Shown here: piece by piece, positions 19,133-27,932 of the stretch
Position numbering within the stretch: position 1 is the first letter of the stretch
How the letters are laid out: each line of letters starts with the position of its first letter
Assembly: GCF_001439735.1 (NCBI RefSeq)
Contig: NZ_JYLN01000002.1
Span: 496,001-560,000, forward strand
Reading direction: 5' to 3'
Source of the DNA: Pseudomonas paralactis
GTDB lineage: Bacteria; Pseudomonadota; Gammaproteobacteria; Pseudomonadales; Pseudomonadaceae
Length of the DNA: 64,000 nucleotides
Notes under the pieces: generated by a model
Seen by the model: only the letters and a program-made list of their open reading frames with translations
What the model was told of the DNA's origin: nothing
Database searches by the model: none
Made by a program: the position numbers and the translations under genes

Positions 19133-21145
19133 ATGCCCCGCCAAAGCGATATGCGCTTCACGTTCGAGCCCTTGAAAGGCGATGCCTTCGATGTGGTGTC
19201 CTTCACGCTTGAAGAAGGCCTGTCACAGCCGTTCAAACTGGAACTGCAACTGGCCAGCCACAACGCGGCCATCGACTTCAATCGGGTACTCGACTTGGCT
19301 GGGTTATTCACCATATGGCGTGATGAAACCCCAGTACGTTACGTTCATGGCCTGGTCAGCCTATTCACCCAGGGCGACACCGGCTTCCATCGCACCCGCT
19401 ACACCGCCGTCATCGAACCGACCCTGGCGCGTTTCGACCTGCGCTCCAACTGGCGCATCTTCCAGGGCCAGACCGTGCCCGACATCATCACCAGCCTGCT
19501 TGCCGAGCACCGACTGACCGACATCCGCCGCGAAATCAGCTTCGATCACCAACGCCGCGAATACTGCGTACAGGCCGGCGAAACCGACCTCGATTTCATC
19601 GCCCGCCTCGCTGCCGAAGAAGGCCTGCTCTACACCTTCGAACACCGCGACGACGGCCACACCCTCGTCCTCACCGACCGTGTTGGTGGCCTGGGCACCA
19701 TCGGCACGCACAAACATTGCCCCGTGATCTACCAACCCATGGCCGGCGGCGATGCCACAGAACCGGCCTTGACCCGCTTCCACTACACAGAACAAGTACG
19801 CATCGCCCGCCAGGTGCAGCGCGACTACACCTTCACCCACCCGCGCTACGACCAGCAGCACACCGCCACCGGCGACCAGGACCTGAAAAACCAGCACAAG
19901 GACTACGAGCGCTACGACTACCCTGGCCGCTACAAGCGCGACATCGCCGGCAAGCCCTTCACCAAAACGCGCCTCACCGCCCTGCGCAATGACGCCAAAC
20001 TGGCGCACCTGGCCGGTGACGACGCGCGCCTGCAACCGGGGCTGGCGTTCGACCTCAACGAACATCCCCGCGAAGACTTCAACGACCGTTGGCGCACCAT
20101 CGCCATCACCCACGAAGGCAAACAGCACACCAGCCTGGAGGAAGAGGCGTTCGGCAGCGACCACGGCACGTCTTATGAAATGACCGCCACCGCCATCCGC
20201 TGGACCTCGGATTGGAAGGCGCCGCTGCGTGCCAAACCCTGCATCGACGGCCCACAGATTGCCACGGTGGTTGGGCCGCCAGGGGAGGAGATTTATTGCG
20301 ATGAATGGGGCCGGGTGAAAGTTCAGTTTCCGTGGGATCGCTCGGACAAAAACAACGATCACAGCTCATGCTGGATTCGTGTGGCTCAAGGCTGGGCGGG
20401 AGAGCTTTGGGGCGCCATGGCCATCCCACGTGTGGGTCAGGAACTGATCATCGGCTACCTTGATGGCGATGCCGATCAGCCTATCGCTATCGGTCGGGCG
20501 TACCGGCAAACCAACCTGCCACCGTACGAGCTGCCCAAGCACAAGACACGGATGACCATCAAAAGCCGAACTCATAAAGGCGAAGGCTTCAATGAGCTGC
20601 GTTTTGAGGATGAACTCGGGCATCAGGAAGTGTTCATCCATGCCGAAAAGGACAAGAACGTCCACATCAAAAACAACAACGGCATCTTCGTTGGCAACGA
20701 CCGCAAGGAGCGAGTCGAGCACAACGAAACCATCTCCATCGGTGACCACCGCACCGAGGACGTCGGCCAGAACGAAACCATCAGCATCGGTGCCAACCGC
20801 AGCGTAACCATCGGTGGCAACAAGGCAGAGACCATCAAGCTGGCCAAAGCCGAAACCATCGGTTTGGCCAAGGCGCTGACCATTGGCGCGGCCTACCAAA
20901 CCAGCGTTGGCGCGGCCATGAACACTACCGTGGGCCTGAGCCAAAGCGAGCAGGTCGGCATCCACAAATCGGTGGCGGTGGGCAAGAAATTCACCATCGA
21001 CGCGGGGGATGAATTCAAGGTCACGGTGGGCAAATCCACCTTGGTAATGAAGTCCGACGGCACCGTACTGATCAATGGCCGCACCTTCGATTTCAGCGCC
21101 AGCGGCGCGGTGCAGATCAACGGCAAAGACGTGGATATCAACTAG
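19133..21145 (+). CDS. vgrG: T6SS spike protein VgrG
   Basis: A 670-residue VgrG. The N-terminal gp27-like part starts at RFTFEPLKGDAFDVVSFTLEEGLSQPFKLEL and includes YCVQAGETDLDFIARLAAEEGLLYTFEH. The gp5-like OB region is around IYCDEWGRVKVQFPWDR. The C-terminal triple-stranded beta-helix carries short repeats (NETISIG, NRSVTIGG, KAETI) and ends in GAVQINGKDVDIN. There is no extra C-terminal effector domain. The start ATG 19133 follows a GAAGGAAG box. It heads an orphan effector island (no tss core genes in the window); two decayed copies of the same gene lie downstream. Confidence 0.95.
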   Translation: MPRQSDMRFTFEPLKGDAFDVVSFTLEEGLSQPFKLELQLASHNAAIDFNRVLDLAGLFTIWRDETPVRYVHGLVSLFTQGDTGFHRTRYTAVIEPTLARFDLRSNWRIFQGQTVPDIITSLLAEHRLTDIRREISFDHQRREYCVQAGETDLDFIARLAAEEGLLYTFEHRDDGHTLVLTDRVGGLGTIGTHKHCPVIYQPMAGGDATEPALTRFHYTEQVRIARQVQRDYTFTHPRYDQQHTATGDQDLKNQHKDYERYDYPGRYKRDIAGKPFTKTRLTALRNDAKLAHLAGDDARLQPGLAFDLNEHPREDFNDRWRTIAITHEGKQHTSLEEEAFGSDHGTSYEMTATAIRWTSDWKAPLRAKPCIDGPQIATVVGPPGEEIYCDEWGRVKVQFPWDRSDKNNDHSSCWIRVAQGWAGELWGAMAIPRVGQELIIGYLDGDADQPIAIGRAYRQTNLPPYELPKHKTRMTIKSRTHKGEGFNELRFEDELGHQEVFIHAEKDKNVHIKNNNGIFVGNDRKERVEHNETISIGDHRTEDVGQNETISIGANRSVTIGGNKAETIKLAKAETIGLAKALTIGAAYQTSVGAAMNTTVGLSQSEQVGIHKSVAVGKKFTIDAGDEFKVTVGKSTLVMKSDGTVLINGRTFDFSASGAVQINGKDVDIN

Positions 21146-21153
21146 GGGGCGTC

Positions 21154-22503
21154 ATGGAATTTCGCAATCTGACGCCTTTTGATGCGCTGTGTTTCAGTGC
21201 CCTGGGCATGGACGACCAAGAGTACCCGGTGCTGGTTTTGAAGGTGGGCTATCGGTTGATACCCATTGACGACCAACCGGGGCAGTTTCGGGCCGAGGTA
21301 CTGGATGAGGATCCGTTGGCCCTATGCACCGCTGATCGCTACTACGGCGAGGAAGGGGCAAGAAGCGTCTGCGAGGAAAGCGACCTGGCGCCATTCAAAC
21401 CACGCTGTGATGTGATCGTTGCGGGCCATGCTCATGCGCCACAAGGCCAACCAGCAACGCAGTGGACCGCCGGGCTGCGCATCAGTGCTCCGCTGGCGCC
21501 GCCGCCCAGCATCGAGGTGCCCCTGCCGACGCCGCTGAGTCCCGGCGAACGACTGACCGAGTACCAGCTAATGGAATGGCAAGCCGCCCGGCAAGAAGCT
21601 TTTAAGCGTCGGGCCGATGCGCCGAGGCGCCATTACTTGTTGGACAAGCACCTGAAATTCACCGGCCCTCGCCACTTCCGTCACAGCTTGTTCGGCGGCT
21701 GGCAATTGTCCGAGCCTCAGCCCGCAACGTGTGTTCCGCTGCGCTGGGAATATGCCTTCGGTGGCAGCAGCGTAGTGCCTAATCCCGAGCACGCGATTGA
21801 TGAAAACACCCCGCCCTATCTGCTCAACGAAGTTTGCTACAGCAACCCACTGGGCTGCGGCTGGATCGACAAGCGTCAAGAAGACCTTGGCTATCAACTG
21901 GACAAGCCGCTGCGCGAACTCCGCGCGCCACAGATAGAGCCCATCGACAAACCGGTGTGGCGTCTGGATCGGGTCAAACACCCCGAGGATCAACTTGACG
22001 CCCGTGGCATGGCGCAGCTCGCGGCCAGCTACAAAAACCAACCGGTTGGATTCGGCGTGGTTGGGCGTGCCTGGGCGCCTCGCCTGCCCTTGGCCGGGAG
22101 CTATGACGAGGACTGGCAGCGGGAACGCTGGCCGGGCTTGCCACGGGATTTCGACTTTGCCTACTGGAACGGTGCGCCGGTTGATCAACAGATCGAATTT
22201 CCGCCGCCCGCGTTTCGTCTTGAACTGTTCAACCTGACCGCCCCTGGCCTTACGCCCGATGGCACATTGTGCGTCGAACTGCCCGGCCATCGCCCGTTTG
22301 TCCTGATGCGCCTGCACAACGGCGCCATGCTGCCGCTGCCCATGCTCACCGACACCCTGCGCATCGACACCGAAGCCATGACCTTGGCGCTGACCCACCG
22401 CATCAGCCTGCCCAATCACCTGGGCATTCGCGTATTGGAAGCGCGCTTCGAGACGGATCCGAACGCACTGCTGATCAAGCGCACAGCCAAGGAGATGCTC
22501 TGA
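21154..22503 (+). CDS. DUF2169 T6SS adaptor/chaperone
   Basis: A 449-residue cytoplasmic protein with the DUF2169 pattern: an N-terminal MEFRNLTPFDALCFSALGMDDQEYPVLVLKVGY, a central LRWEYAFGGSS and the AWAPRLPLAGSYDEDWQRERWPGLPRDFDF block typical of the family. DUF2169 proteins are encoded between vgrG and PAAR-effector genes and help load effectors onto the VgrG tip. It lies 8 bp after vgrG and is followed directly by the DUF4150 gene, so the four genes are likely one operon. Confidence 0.9.
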   Translation: MEFRNLTPFDALCFSALGMDDQEYPVLVLKVGYRLIPIDDQPGQFRAEVLDEDPLALCTADRYYGEEGARSVCEESDLAPFKPRCDVIVAGHAHAPQGQPATQWTAGLRISAPLAPPPSIEVPLPTPLSPGERLTEYQLMEWQAARQEAFKRRADAPRRHYLLDKHLKFTGPRHFRHSLFGGWQLSEPQPATCVPLRWEYAFGGSSVVPNPEHAIDENTPPYLLNEVCYSNPLGCGWIDKRQEDLGYQLDKPLRELRAPQIEPIDKPVWRLDRVKHPEDQLDARGMAQLAASYKNQPVGFGVVGRAWAPRLPLAGSYDEDWQRERWPGLPRDFDFAYWNGAPVDQQIEFPPPAFRLELFNLTAPGLTPDGTLCVELPGHRPFVLMRLHNGAMLPLPMLTDTLRIDTEAMTLALTHRISLPNHLGIRVLEARFETDPNALLIKRTAKEML

Positions 22504-22504
22504 C

Positions 22505-22861
22505 ATGGCCGACAACGTCATCGCCCGCAGGCAAGATAAATGGAAGGTCGTCAGCATCGTCCCCGACGTGTGCAAAACCCCGATGGGCAGCGCCATCCCA
22601 CCCGTTCCCTACCCCGTCACCGCCGAACTGAAAACCGCCACTGGCGTGGCCAGGTCGGTACGTGTGAACGGCGAACCGGTGGTGGTGTTCAACAAGAGTC
22701 TGGTTCCCAGCACCAAAGGTGATGGAGCCGGTGCCGCCAAAGGTATCAAGAGCAATACAGTGGGTGGCAAGTGCTACCCCTTGGAGAAAAGCAGCACCGT
22801 GAAAGCTGAAGGCAAGTTGATGGTGCGCAATGGCGATCTATTTTGGATGAACGGGGTGTAG
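22505..22861 (+). CDS. DUF4150 PAAR-like spike tip protein (module 1)
   Basis: A 118-residue PAAR-like protein. It has the DUF4150 features VSIVPDVCKTPMGSAIPPVPYPV near the start, then GDGAGAAKGIKSNTVGGKCYPLEKSS, and ends with FWMNGV. Such proteins cap VgrG and recruit effectors. The start ATG 22505 overlaps the DUF2169 stop region (TGACATG). A near-identical second copy lies at 24971-25501, in front of the second effector. Here the PAAR-like unit is a separate polypeptide, whereas in many T6SS toxins it is fused to the effector. Confidence 0.9.
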   Translation: MADNVIARRQDKWKVVSIVPDVCKTPMGSAIPPVPYPVTAELKTATGVARSVRVNGEPVVVFNKSLVPSTKGDGAGAAKGIKSNTVGGKCYPLEKSSTVKAEGKLMVRNGDLFWMNGV

Positions 22862-22864
22862 TGT

Positions 22865-23131
22865 GTGACTGAGCCCCTAAACATAAATATCAGGAAATTT
22901 CAGCGCCCAATTGGTGATACCAAAAGTATCGCAACATTCGAAAGCGGTAGCGGTGTAACTGTGCAGATCTGGGACGGAAACGCAATCCAATACCAGCAAG
23001 CACTAACTCATGAAGAATATGACAAATTTCGCGAAAGGGTCCCTGAATATGAACTCCCAGACTACCCCCATCCCAATAAAGAAAACCCCGTTGGCGGGAC
23101 GAATTCAAATGGAAACACATTGGGCGTGTAG
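22865..23131 (+). CDS. T6SS GHH effector, N-terminal half (frameshifted)
   Basis: 88 residues from GTG 22865, 3 bp after the PAAR-like stop. The sequence (ITVQ/VTVQIWDGNAI region, then LPDYPHPNKENPVGGTNSNGNTLG) aligns closely with the N-terminus of the effector at 25505. There the reading continues as GNTIGRVVGETA; here GNTLG is followed by V and a stop. A single missing base between 23125 and 23126 (GGC-GT where GGC-CGT is expected) explains it, and restoring it reads on into the frame of the next entry. The whole gene would then be about 363 residues. Confidence 0.8.
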   Translation: MTEPLNINIRKFQRPIGDTKSIATFESGSGVTVQIWDGNAIQYQQALTHEEYDKFRERVPEYELPDYPHPNKENPVGGTNSNGNTLGV

Positions 23132-23955
23132 TTGGGGAAACAGCATCTACTGACGTTCCTGCTGCACAGGCAAACCCTTCCGTTGACAACGAGACAGATG
23201 AAGAGACCAGCACGACAGATAAAGTGCTTGATGGAGTGCAACTTGGTCTAGATGTAGCTAGCCTTGTACCGGGACTAGGTATCGTGACCGGTGGAGCTAG
23301 CGCCGCGATCAGCATCGTACGGGGTGACTATACTGGCGCTGCGACCTCAGCACTCGCTATGATCCCTTTCGCAGGAGGTGTCGTCAAAGGAGGTGTACTA
23401 GTCGGAAAGCATGCCGGAAAACTTGAAAGAGCTTCTAGCAAAATAGGAAGAGGGCAAGCAAAAGCCAAGGGCAGAAGCAAATGTATACTGCGACCTTATA
23501 AAATCAATGGAAAATCACCGTGCACCCCTTTAACCGGGCACCACGTAGTACCAGACCGAGCGTTTCGACTTGGGAATCCATCTGGCCCTGATCGAATTCC
23601 TGGAGGTCTCAACAACTCAGAAGGTTTGGTAATTTGTGTTAGGGGTAAGGGGCGACAAGATGAGCATGGCCGTATTCATAAATATTACGATGCCGATGAG
23701 CACAAGTTAGCGTTAATCAGCACCCCTAAAGGTACCGCGCCCTTGATAGCACTTGAAACACTTGGTGCAAAGGCAGCCAGCAAGGTAACAGGTTGCAGGC
23801 AAAAAGATCTATTATTGCAACTTCGAACTTACCACCAAGCTAAAGGAATGGGGCCAGACTTCATCGTTAGGGCTGATCCGTATGGAAGATTCGCAAAAAC
23901 AATCCCAAAGGAAATTTATGGTTCCAAATCTTCCGGCGGACCAGGATCCTTTTAA
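23126..23955 (+). pseudogene. T6SS effector C-terminal half with GHH nuclease domain (frameshift remnant)
   Basis: Downstream part of the split effector. From 23128 the frame reads VVGETASTDVPAAQAN, matching module 2, then a Gly-rich hydrophobic pre-toxin segment (LDVASLVPGLGIVTGG … MIPFAGGVVKGGVLVGK), then a toxin domain with LTGHHVVPDRAFR (GHH motif at 23536-23544). GHH-signature HNH/Endo VII-type nucleases are common polymorphic toxin tips; P. aeruginosa Tse7 is a T6SS example I recall. An internal ATG at 23224 could start a truncated protein, but it would lack the part that docks on PAAR/VgrG. The toxin portion is AT-richer than vgrG, consistent with acquired DNA. Confidence 0.75.
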
Positions 23956-23966
23956 AGGAGTAAACA

Positions 23967-24971
23967 ATGAAAGTAAGAGCACATTCGAAAGTAACCATGG
24001 GCGCCGGGACAGCCATTGATAAGAATATGTATTATATGGCATGCACCCTAGATTCTCTTGACAGGGACACGCCATTTTCTCGACTGTTTTTCTATCAAGA
24101 TCAGACGGCACAAAAATGGTTCCATCACGACTTAAACAGATGGAGAGTCGTATCAACTTGCCTCATCCCAGAAACAAAAAACTCACCCAGACAAGTTTGC
24201 GCGCTTAGTGAGGAAGGCGAAGTGGAATATTACAGCAGAGACGGGAGCAGGATCGATAGAATCTTAGATGCAGGGCTCTCCGGCCATGGTCAAAATTTTG
24301 GTTACATGAGCCGCATCCGCTGCATAGGAGAGTCGATTTATGCCTGTGGATATCATGGTCAAATTTACAAGAAAGATTCATCTAGCAATTGGAAACATTT
24401 CGACGACGGCATTCTCCAGCCCCACTCAAAAATCTTTAACCAAGCTCCGAACGACAAGCACTCGAAAAATTTGATTGCGCCAGCTCCAGAAAGCATTGAC
24501 CTTCTTGATATAAACGGCAGCAGCGAGTCCGAAATTTATACAATAGGCGATGATGGCTTCATCGCCTATTACAATGGAATAAACTGGTCAACCTTGCCAG
24601 CAGTGACCAAAGCATGTCTATATGGAATGCACGTAATGTCACCACAAGAAATTTGGATCGTCGGCTCCAGAGGAACTCTTCTTTGTGGGAATGCCCACAC
24701 GGGTTTCAAAGTTCATCACAGAAAGAACATGGATTGCGATTTCTATTCCATAACCAATTACAAAAACACGTTTTATATCGGAGCCAGTGACGGCATATAC
24801 ACAATAATTGATGGCAAGCCCATCCCCCTAGACATACATAACGCTCACAAAATAAGAGAAATAGACACCATTGAGAGCAAAAATGGAGTGTTATGGGCCC
24901 TAGCTGCAAAAGAGCTACTTAGATTTGACGGAGCTAAGTGGGATATATTTGAACACATTGATAACATTTAG
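23967..24971 (+). CDS. Candidate immunity protein to the GHH nuclease, beta-propeller-like
   Basis: A 334-residue AT-rich gene starting 11 bp after the effector. The protein has no signal peptide. It shows repeated short beta-strand units with Gly/Trp/Tyr patterns: ICGES…IYACGYHGQIYKK, EIYTIGDDGFIAYYNGINWS, EIWIVGSRGTLLCGN, FYIGASDGIYTI and LWALAAKELLRFDGAKWDIFE. This pattern suggests a beta-propeller. Position immediately after the toxin is the main reason to call it immunity. A cytoplasmic location would suit protection from a DNase. The gene is intact although its toxin is frameshifted. Confidence 0.65.
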   Translation: MKVRAHSKVTMGAGTAIDKNMYYMACTLDSLDRDTPFSRLFFYQDQTAQKWFHHDLNRWRVVSTCLIPETKNSPRQVCALSEEGEVEYYSRDGSRIDRILDAGLSGHGQNFGYMSRIRCIGESIYACGYHGQIYKKDSSSNWKHFDDGILQPHSKIFNQAPNDKHSKNLIAPAPESIDLLDINGSSESEIYTIGDDGFIAYYNGINWSTLPAVTKACLYGMHVMSPQEIWIVGSRGTLLCGNAHTGFKVHHRKNMDCDFYSITNYKNTFYIGASDGIYTIIDGKPIPLDIHNAHKIREIDTIESKNGVLWALAAKELLRFDGAKWDIFEHIDNI

Positions 24972-25501
24972 TGGGTGACCTGCTTTTAAGCCAAAAGGCA
25001 TATTCAACGATTCATTCAGATCGAGTTGCCGTAACCAGATCGGACATGGATACGGGCGGCTTGTGTTGGCCGAGTCTAATCGGTTGCGTTCACGACCTTC
25101 AAACCTCCTACGCATGGAAGTTCGCAATCGTAACTGCATCAACAAAGGACGATAACGTCATCGCTCGCAAACAAGGCAAATGGAAGGTCGTCAGTATCGT
25201 CCCCGACGTGTGCAAGACGCCGATGGGCAGCGCCATACCACCGGTGCCCTACCCGGTCACTGCCGAGCTGAAAACTGCCACCGGCGTGGCCAAATCGGTA
25301 CGTGCCAACGGCAGGCCAGTGGTGGTGTTCGACAAGAGCCTGGTACCGACTACCAAGGGTGATGGAGCCGGCGCTGCCAAAGGCATCAAGAGCAACACAG
25401 TCGGCGGCAAATGCTACCCGTTGGAGAAGAGCAGCAGCGTACGCGCCGAAGGCAAGTTGGTGGTGCGCCATGACGACATGTTTTGGATGAATGGGGTCTA
25501 G
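24971..25501 (+). CDS. DUF4150 PAAR-like spike tip protein (module 2, altered N-terminus)
   Basis: From Asp/Asn at about 25149 (DNVIARKQGKWKVVSIVPDVCKTP…) to the end (FWMNGV) this is nearly identical to the PAAR-like protein of module 1. The ATG that opens copy 1 is missing; here the homology is preceded by about 58 codons of unrelated sequence open from GTG 24971, with an in-frame ATG near 25047. So either translation starts upstream and the protein carries a foreign N-terminal extension, or the copy is not properly expressed. The junction looks like the breakpoint of a module duplication or insertion. It is followed 3 bp later by the second effector. Confidence 0.7.
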   Translation: MGDLLLSQKAYSTIHSDRVAVTRSDMDTGGLCWPSLIGCVHDLQTSYAWKFAIVTASTKDDNVIARKQGKWKVVSIVPDVCKTPMGSAIPPVPYPVTAELKTATGVAKSVRANGRPVVVFDKSLVPTTKGDGAGAAKGIKSNTVGGKCYPLEKSSSVRAEGKLVVRHDDMFWMNGV

Positions 25502-25504
25502 AGC

Positions 25505-26650
25505 ATGGCGGAGCCATTAGAGATCAACGTCAACAGGTCCTTCGTACCTTATGGCGGCAAGGTCTTCGCTAGTTTTGAGAACGGCTGGGGCGTGACTGTT
25601 CAGGTCTATGAAGGAGCGACGCTCCTGACCCAACAGGAAATGACCTATGCCGAGTATGTGGCGCTACAAAAAGAAGCACTACCTGTTCCCCTGCCCGACT
25701 ACCCTCATCCACGCCTGAATCGAACTCCCGGTGGGACGAACGCCAATGGCAATACCATTGGCCGCGTGGTGGGAGAAACCGCACCCGCTGCGGTCCCCGC
25801 CGCGCAGGCCAATCCGCCGATCAAGGCCGAAACAGATTCGGAAAAAGGCTGGTGGGGCAGCGCGAGCCCACGGGTTCACGGCGGCTTGGACGCGTTGGGC
25901 TTCGTGCCTGGACTGGGGGCTATCCCGGACCTGATCAACGCAGGGATCTATGCGGCAGAGGGCGATGCGGTCAATGCTGGCCTCTGCGCAGTCGCGGCGA
26001 TACCATTTGTGGGAGATGCAATAAAGGGAGGTGTGCTGGTTGGCAAGGGCGCGAACCGTCTCGGATCAGAGGCCGCGCAACAGGCAACGCAGAGAGCAAT
26101 AAAAGAGTCAGCGGAACGTGGGGAAAAAGAGGCATCGGAACGACTTTCAAAAAATGCAGCAGAACGACATGCGTCGGAACAGCCTCTAGCCCCAAAAGCA
26201 GACAACGGCGCAAAGATACAACCACAAAGGCCGACTACGCATACAAAAAACGGATACACATATCAGCTTGACAGTCATGGACGAGTGACAAAAGTTGAAG
26301 GCACTTTAACGCTAAACAAGTCTCAGACGAGAAACCAAAATGCCCAAAAAACTGCAGGAGGAAAAGATCGACTACCTGATGACCAAGGCGGGCATTTCGT
26401 AGGACGTCGGTTTGACGGCCCGACTGACGAGATGAACCATTTTGCACAAAATGGCAATTTCAATAACAGCGCCTACAAAAAGCTAGAAAAATCTTGGGAA
26501 AAAGCATTAAAAGACAACAAAGATGTACGCATCGAAATAAACCCAAGATACAATGGAGACTCACTCGGATCCGACAAAGTAACAATTAAGCAATGGATAG
26601 ATGGCATACCACAAGACCCAATAACCTATGCAAATAAGTATGGCGGATAG
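25505..26650 (+). CDS. T6SS effector with DNA/RNA non-specific endonuclease tip (module 2)
   Basis: 381 residues. Residues 1 to about 100 match the N-terminus of the module 1 effector (VTVQVYEG … LPDYPHPRLNRTPGGTNANGNTIG). Residues about 120-185 are a Gly/Ala-rich pre-toxin segment (LGFVPGLGAIPDLINAG … AIPFVGDAIKGGVLVGKG). A charged Glu/Lys/Ala helix follows (AIKESAERGEKEASERLSK). The C-terminal toxin domain has DQGGHFVGRRFDGPTDEMNHFAQ with catalytic-type His297 and Asn, the pattern of the Endonuclea_NS_2 family (as in Bacillus YeeF toxins). Probably a T6SS-delivered antibacterial nuclease loaded through the preceding PAAR-like protein. Confidence 0.85.
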   Translation: MAEPLEINVNRSFVPYGGKVFASFENGWGVTVQVYEGATLLTQQEMTYAEYVALQKEALPVPLPDYPHPRLNRTPGGTNANGNTIGRVVGETAPAAVPAAQANPPIKAETDSEKGWWGSASPRVHGGLDALGFVPGLGAIPDLINAGIYAAEGDAVNAGLCAVAAIPFVGDAIKGGVLVGKGANRLGSEAAQQATQRAIKESAERGEKEASERLSKNAAERHASEQPLAPKADNGAKIQPQRPTTHTKNGYTYQLDSHGRVTKVEGTLTLNKSQTRNQNAQKTAGGKDRLPDDQGGHFVGRRFDGPTDEMNHFAQNGNFNNSAYKKLEKSWEKALKDNKDVRIEINPRYNGDSLGSDKVTIKQWIDGIPQDPITYANKYGG

Positions 26651-26663
26651 CCAGGAGTAATTC

Positions 26664-27062
26664 ATGCAAGAGAACCTACCACCACAAGAGCAAGTCTATA
26701 CTCTAATCGGTCAATTTTTAATTGACACCGTGCCTGATGACTTCATAGAAGCATGGATAAAAACCGAGATGATTGAAGACGTTTGGAGCATAAGTATCTT
26801 CTACAAAAAGCCTCAAGGCAGTTACGGCTACATAAACAAGAATATAGAAGAACTGGAAGAACACTTCCAAACACTTCGACGTATATACAAAAAGGACACT
26901 AATTCACCATGGACCACCGCCACCTTTCACCTTTCCAAAGACCTTAAAATGAGTCTTGATTTAGGGTACGAAGACATTTCCGATTTCGGCTTAAGTTCCG
27001 AAAGGCGTGAAACATGGATAAAACACAATCTAGGTGAAACACCACAAATCGATTGGTATTAA
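26664..27062 (+). CDS. YezG-like immunity protein to the endonuclease effector
   Basis: 132 residues, 13 bp after the effector, AT-rich. The segment DLGYEDISDFGLSSERRETWIKHNLG resembles the C-terminal signature of the YezG (DUF600) family, and the N-terminus (YTLIGQFLIDTVPDDFIEAWIKTEM) fits too. YezG proteins are antitoxins of YeeF-type nucleases, which share the toxin domain of the adjacent effector. Family and position therefore agree. No signal peptide, so it should act in the cytoplasm. Confidence 0.8.
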   Translation: MQENLPPQEQVYTLIGQFLIDTVPDDFIEAWIKTEMIEDVWSISIFYKKPQGSYGYINKNIEELEEHFQTLRRIYKKDTNSPWTTATFHLSKDLKMSLDLGYEDISDFGLSSERRETWIKHNLGETPQIDWY

Positions 27063-27100
27063 TATTGATTGCGCACTCTTCATGAAAGCCACACATATTT

Positions 27101-27117
27101 GGCAACCGGCGGTTGCC
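27101..27117. other. Short hairpin at the vgrG relic boundary
   Basis: GGCAACC-GGC-GGTTGCC, a 7-bp stem with a 3-nt loop, lies between the YezG-like gene and the point where vgrG similarity begins (about 27120). There is no T-run, so it is a weak terminator candidate; it may mark the recombination joint. Confidence 0.4.
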
Positions 27118-27118
27118 C

Positions 27119-27932
27119 CCCCTGGTGCGCTACGTCTACGGCCTGGTTAGCCTGTTCCAACAAGGCGACACCGGCTTTCGCCGCACCCGCTACACCGCCG
27201 TAGTCGAACCGAATCTGGCGCGTTTCAACCTGCGTTCCAACTGGCGAACTTTCCAGAACCAGACCGTGCCCGACATCATCACCAGCATGCTGGCCGAGCA
27301 GAAACTGACCGACATCCGCAGCGAAATCTGCTTCGAACACCAACCTCGCGAATACTGCGTTCAGGCCGGTGAAACCGACCTCGATTTCATCGCCCGCCTC
27401 GCCGCCGAAGAATGTTGCGATGTAGGGGGGCGGGTAAAATTGCAGTTCACGTGGGACCGCTCGGACAAAAACAACGACCAGAGTAGGTGCTGGATGCGTG
27501 TGGCTCAGGGTTGGACCGGTGCGACCTGGGGCGCCATGGCCCTGCCGCGTGTGGATCAGGAACTGATCATCAGCTTTTTGGATGGCGACCCCGACCAGCC
27601 CATCACCACGGGCCGCAACTACCGCGTGACCAATTTGCCGCCGTATGAGCTGCCCAAACACAAGACGCGGATCACCATCAAGAGCCGAACCCATAAAGGC
27701 GATGGCTTCAATGAGCTGCGCTTTGAGGATGAGCTGGGGCACCAAGAGGTGCTTATCCATGCCAAAAAAATAACGACGTCCCTATCAAAAACAACAACGG
27801 CATCTTCGTCGGCAAGGACCGCAAGGAGCGGGTCGAGCACAACGCAACCATCTCAATCGGCAACCACCGCGCGGAGGACGTCGGCCAGAACGAAACCATC
27901 AGCATCGGTGGCAACCGCAGCGTAACCATCAG
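27119..27932 (+). pseudogene. vgrG relic 1 (5'-truncated, internal deletion, frameshift)
   Basis: Strong similarity to the intact VgrG. It begins without the first roughly 65 residues (VRYVYGLVSLFQQGDTGFRRTRYTAV…). At about 27412 it jumps from DFIARLAAEE directly to CDVGGRVKLQFTWDRSDKNN, skipping about 220 residues of the intact protein. At about 27765-27771 a poly-A run carries a frameshift; the other frame then continues with vgrG-like NNNGIFVGKDRKERVEHNATISIG … GGNRSVTIS up to about 27932. It cannot encode a working spike. It is followed without a gap by the toxin-tail fragment. Confidence 0.85.

Noticed and set aside
23120..23135. Programmed ribosomal frameshift in the GHH effector
   Set aside because: No slippery heptamer or nearby stable hairpin is seen at the site, and module 2 has the plain uninterrupted frame, so a base loss is the simpler explanation.
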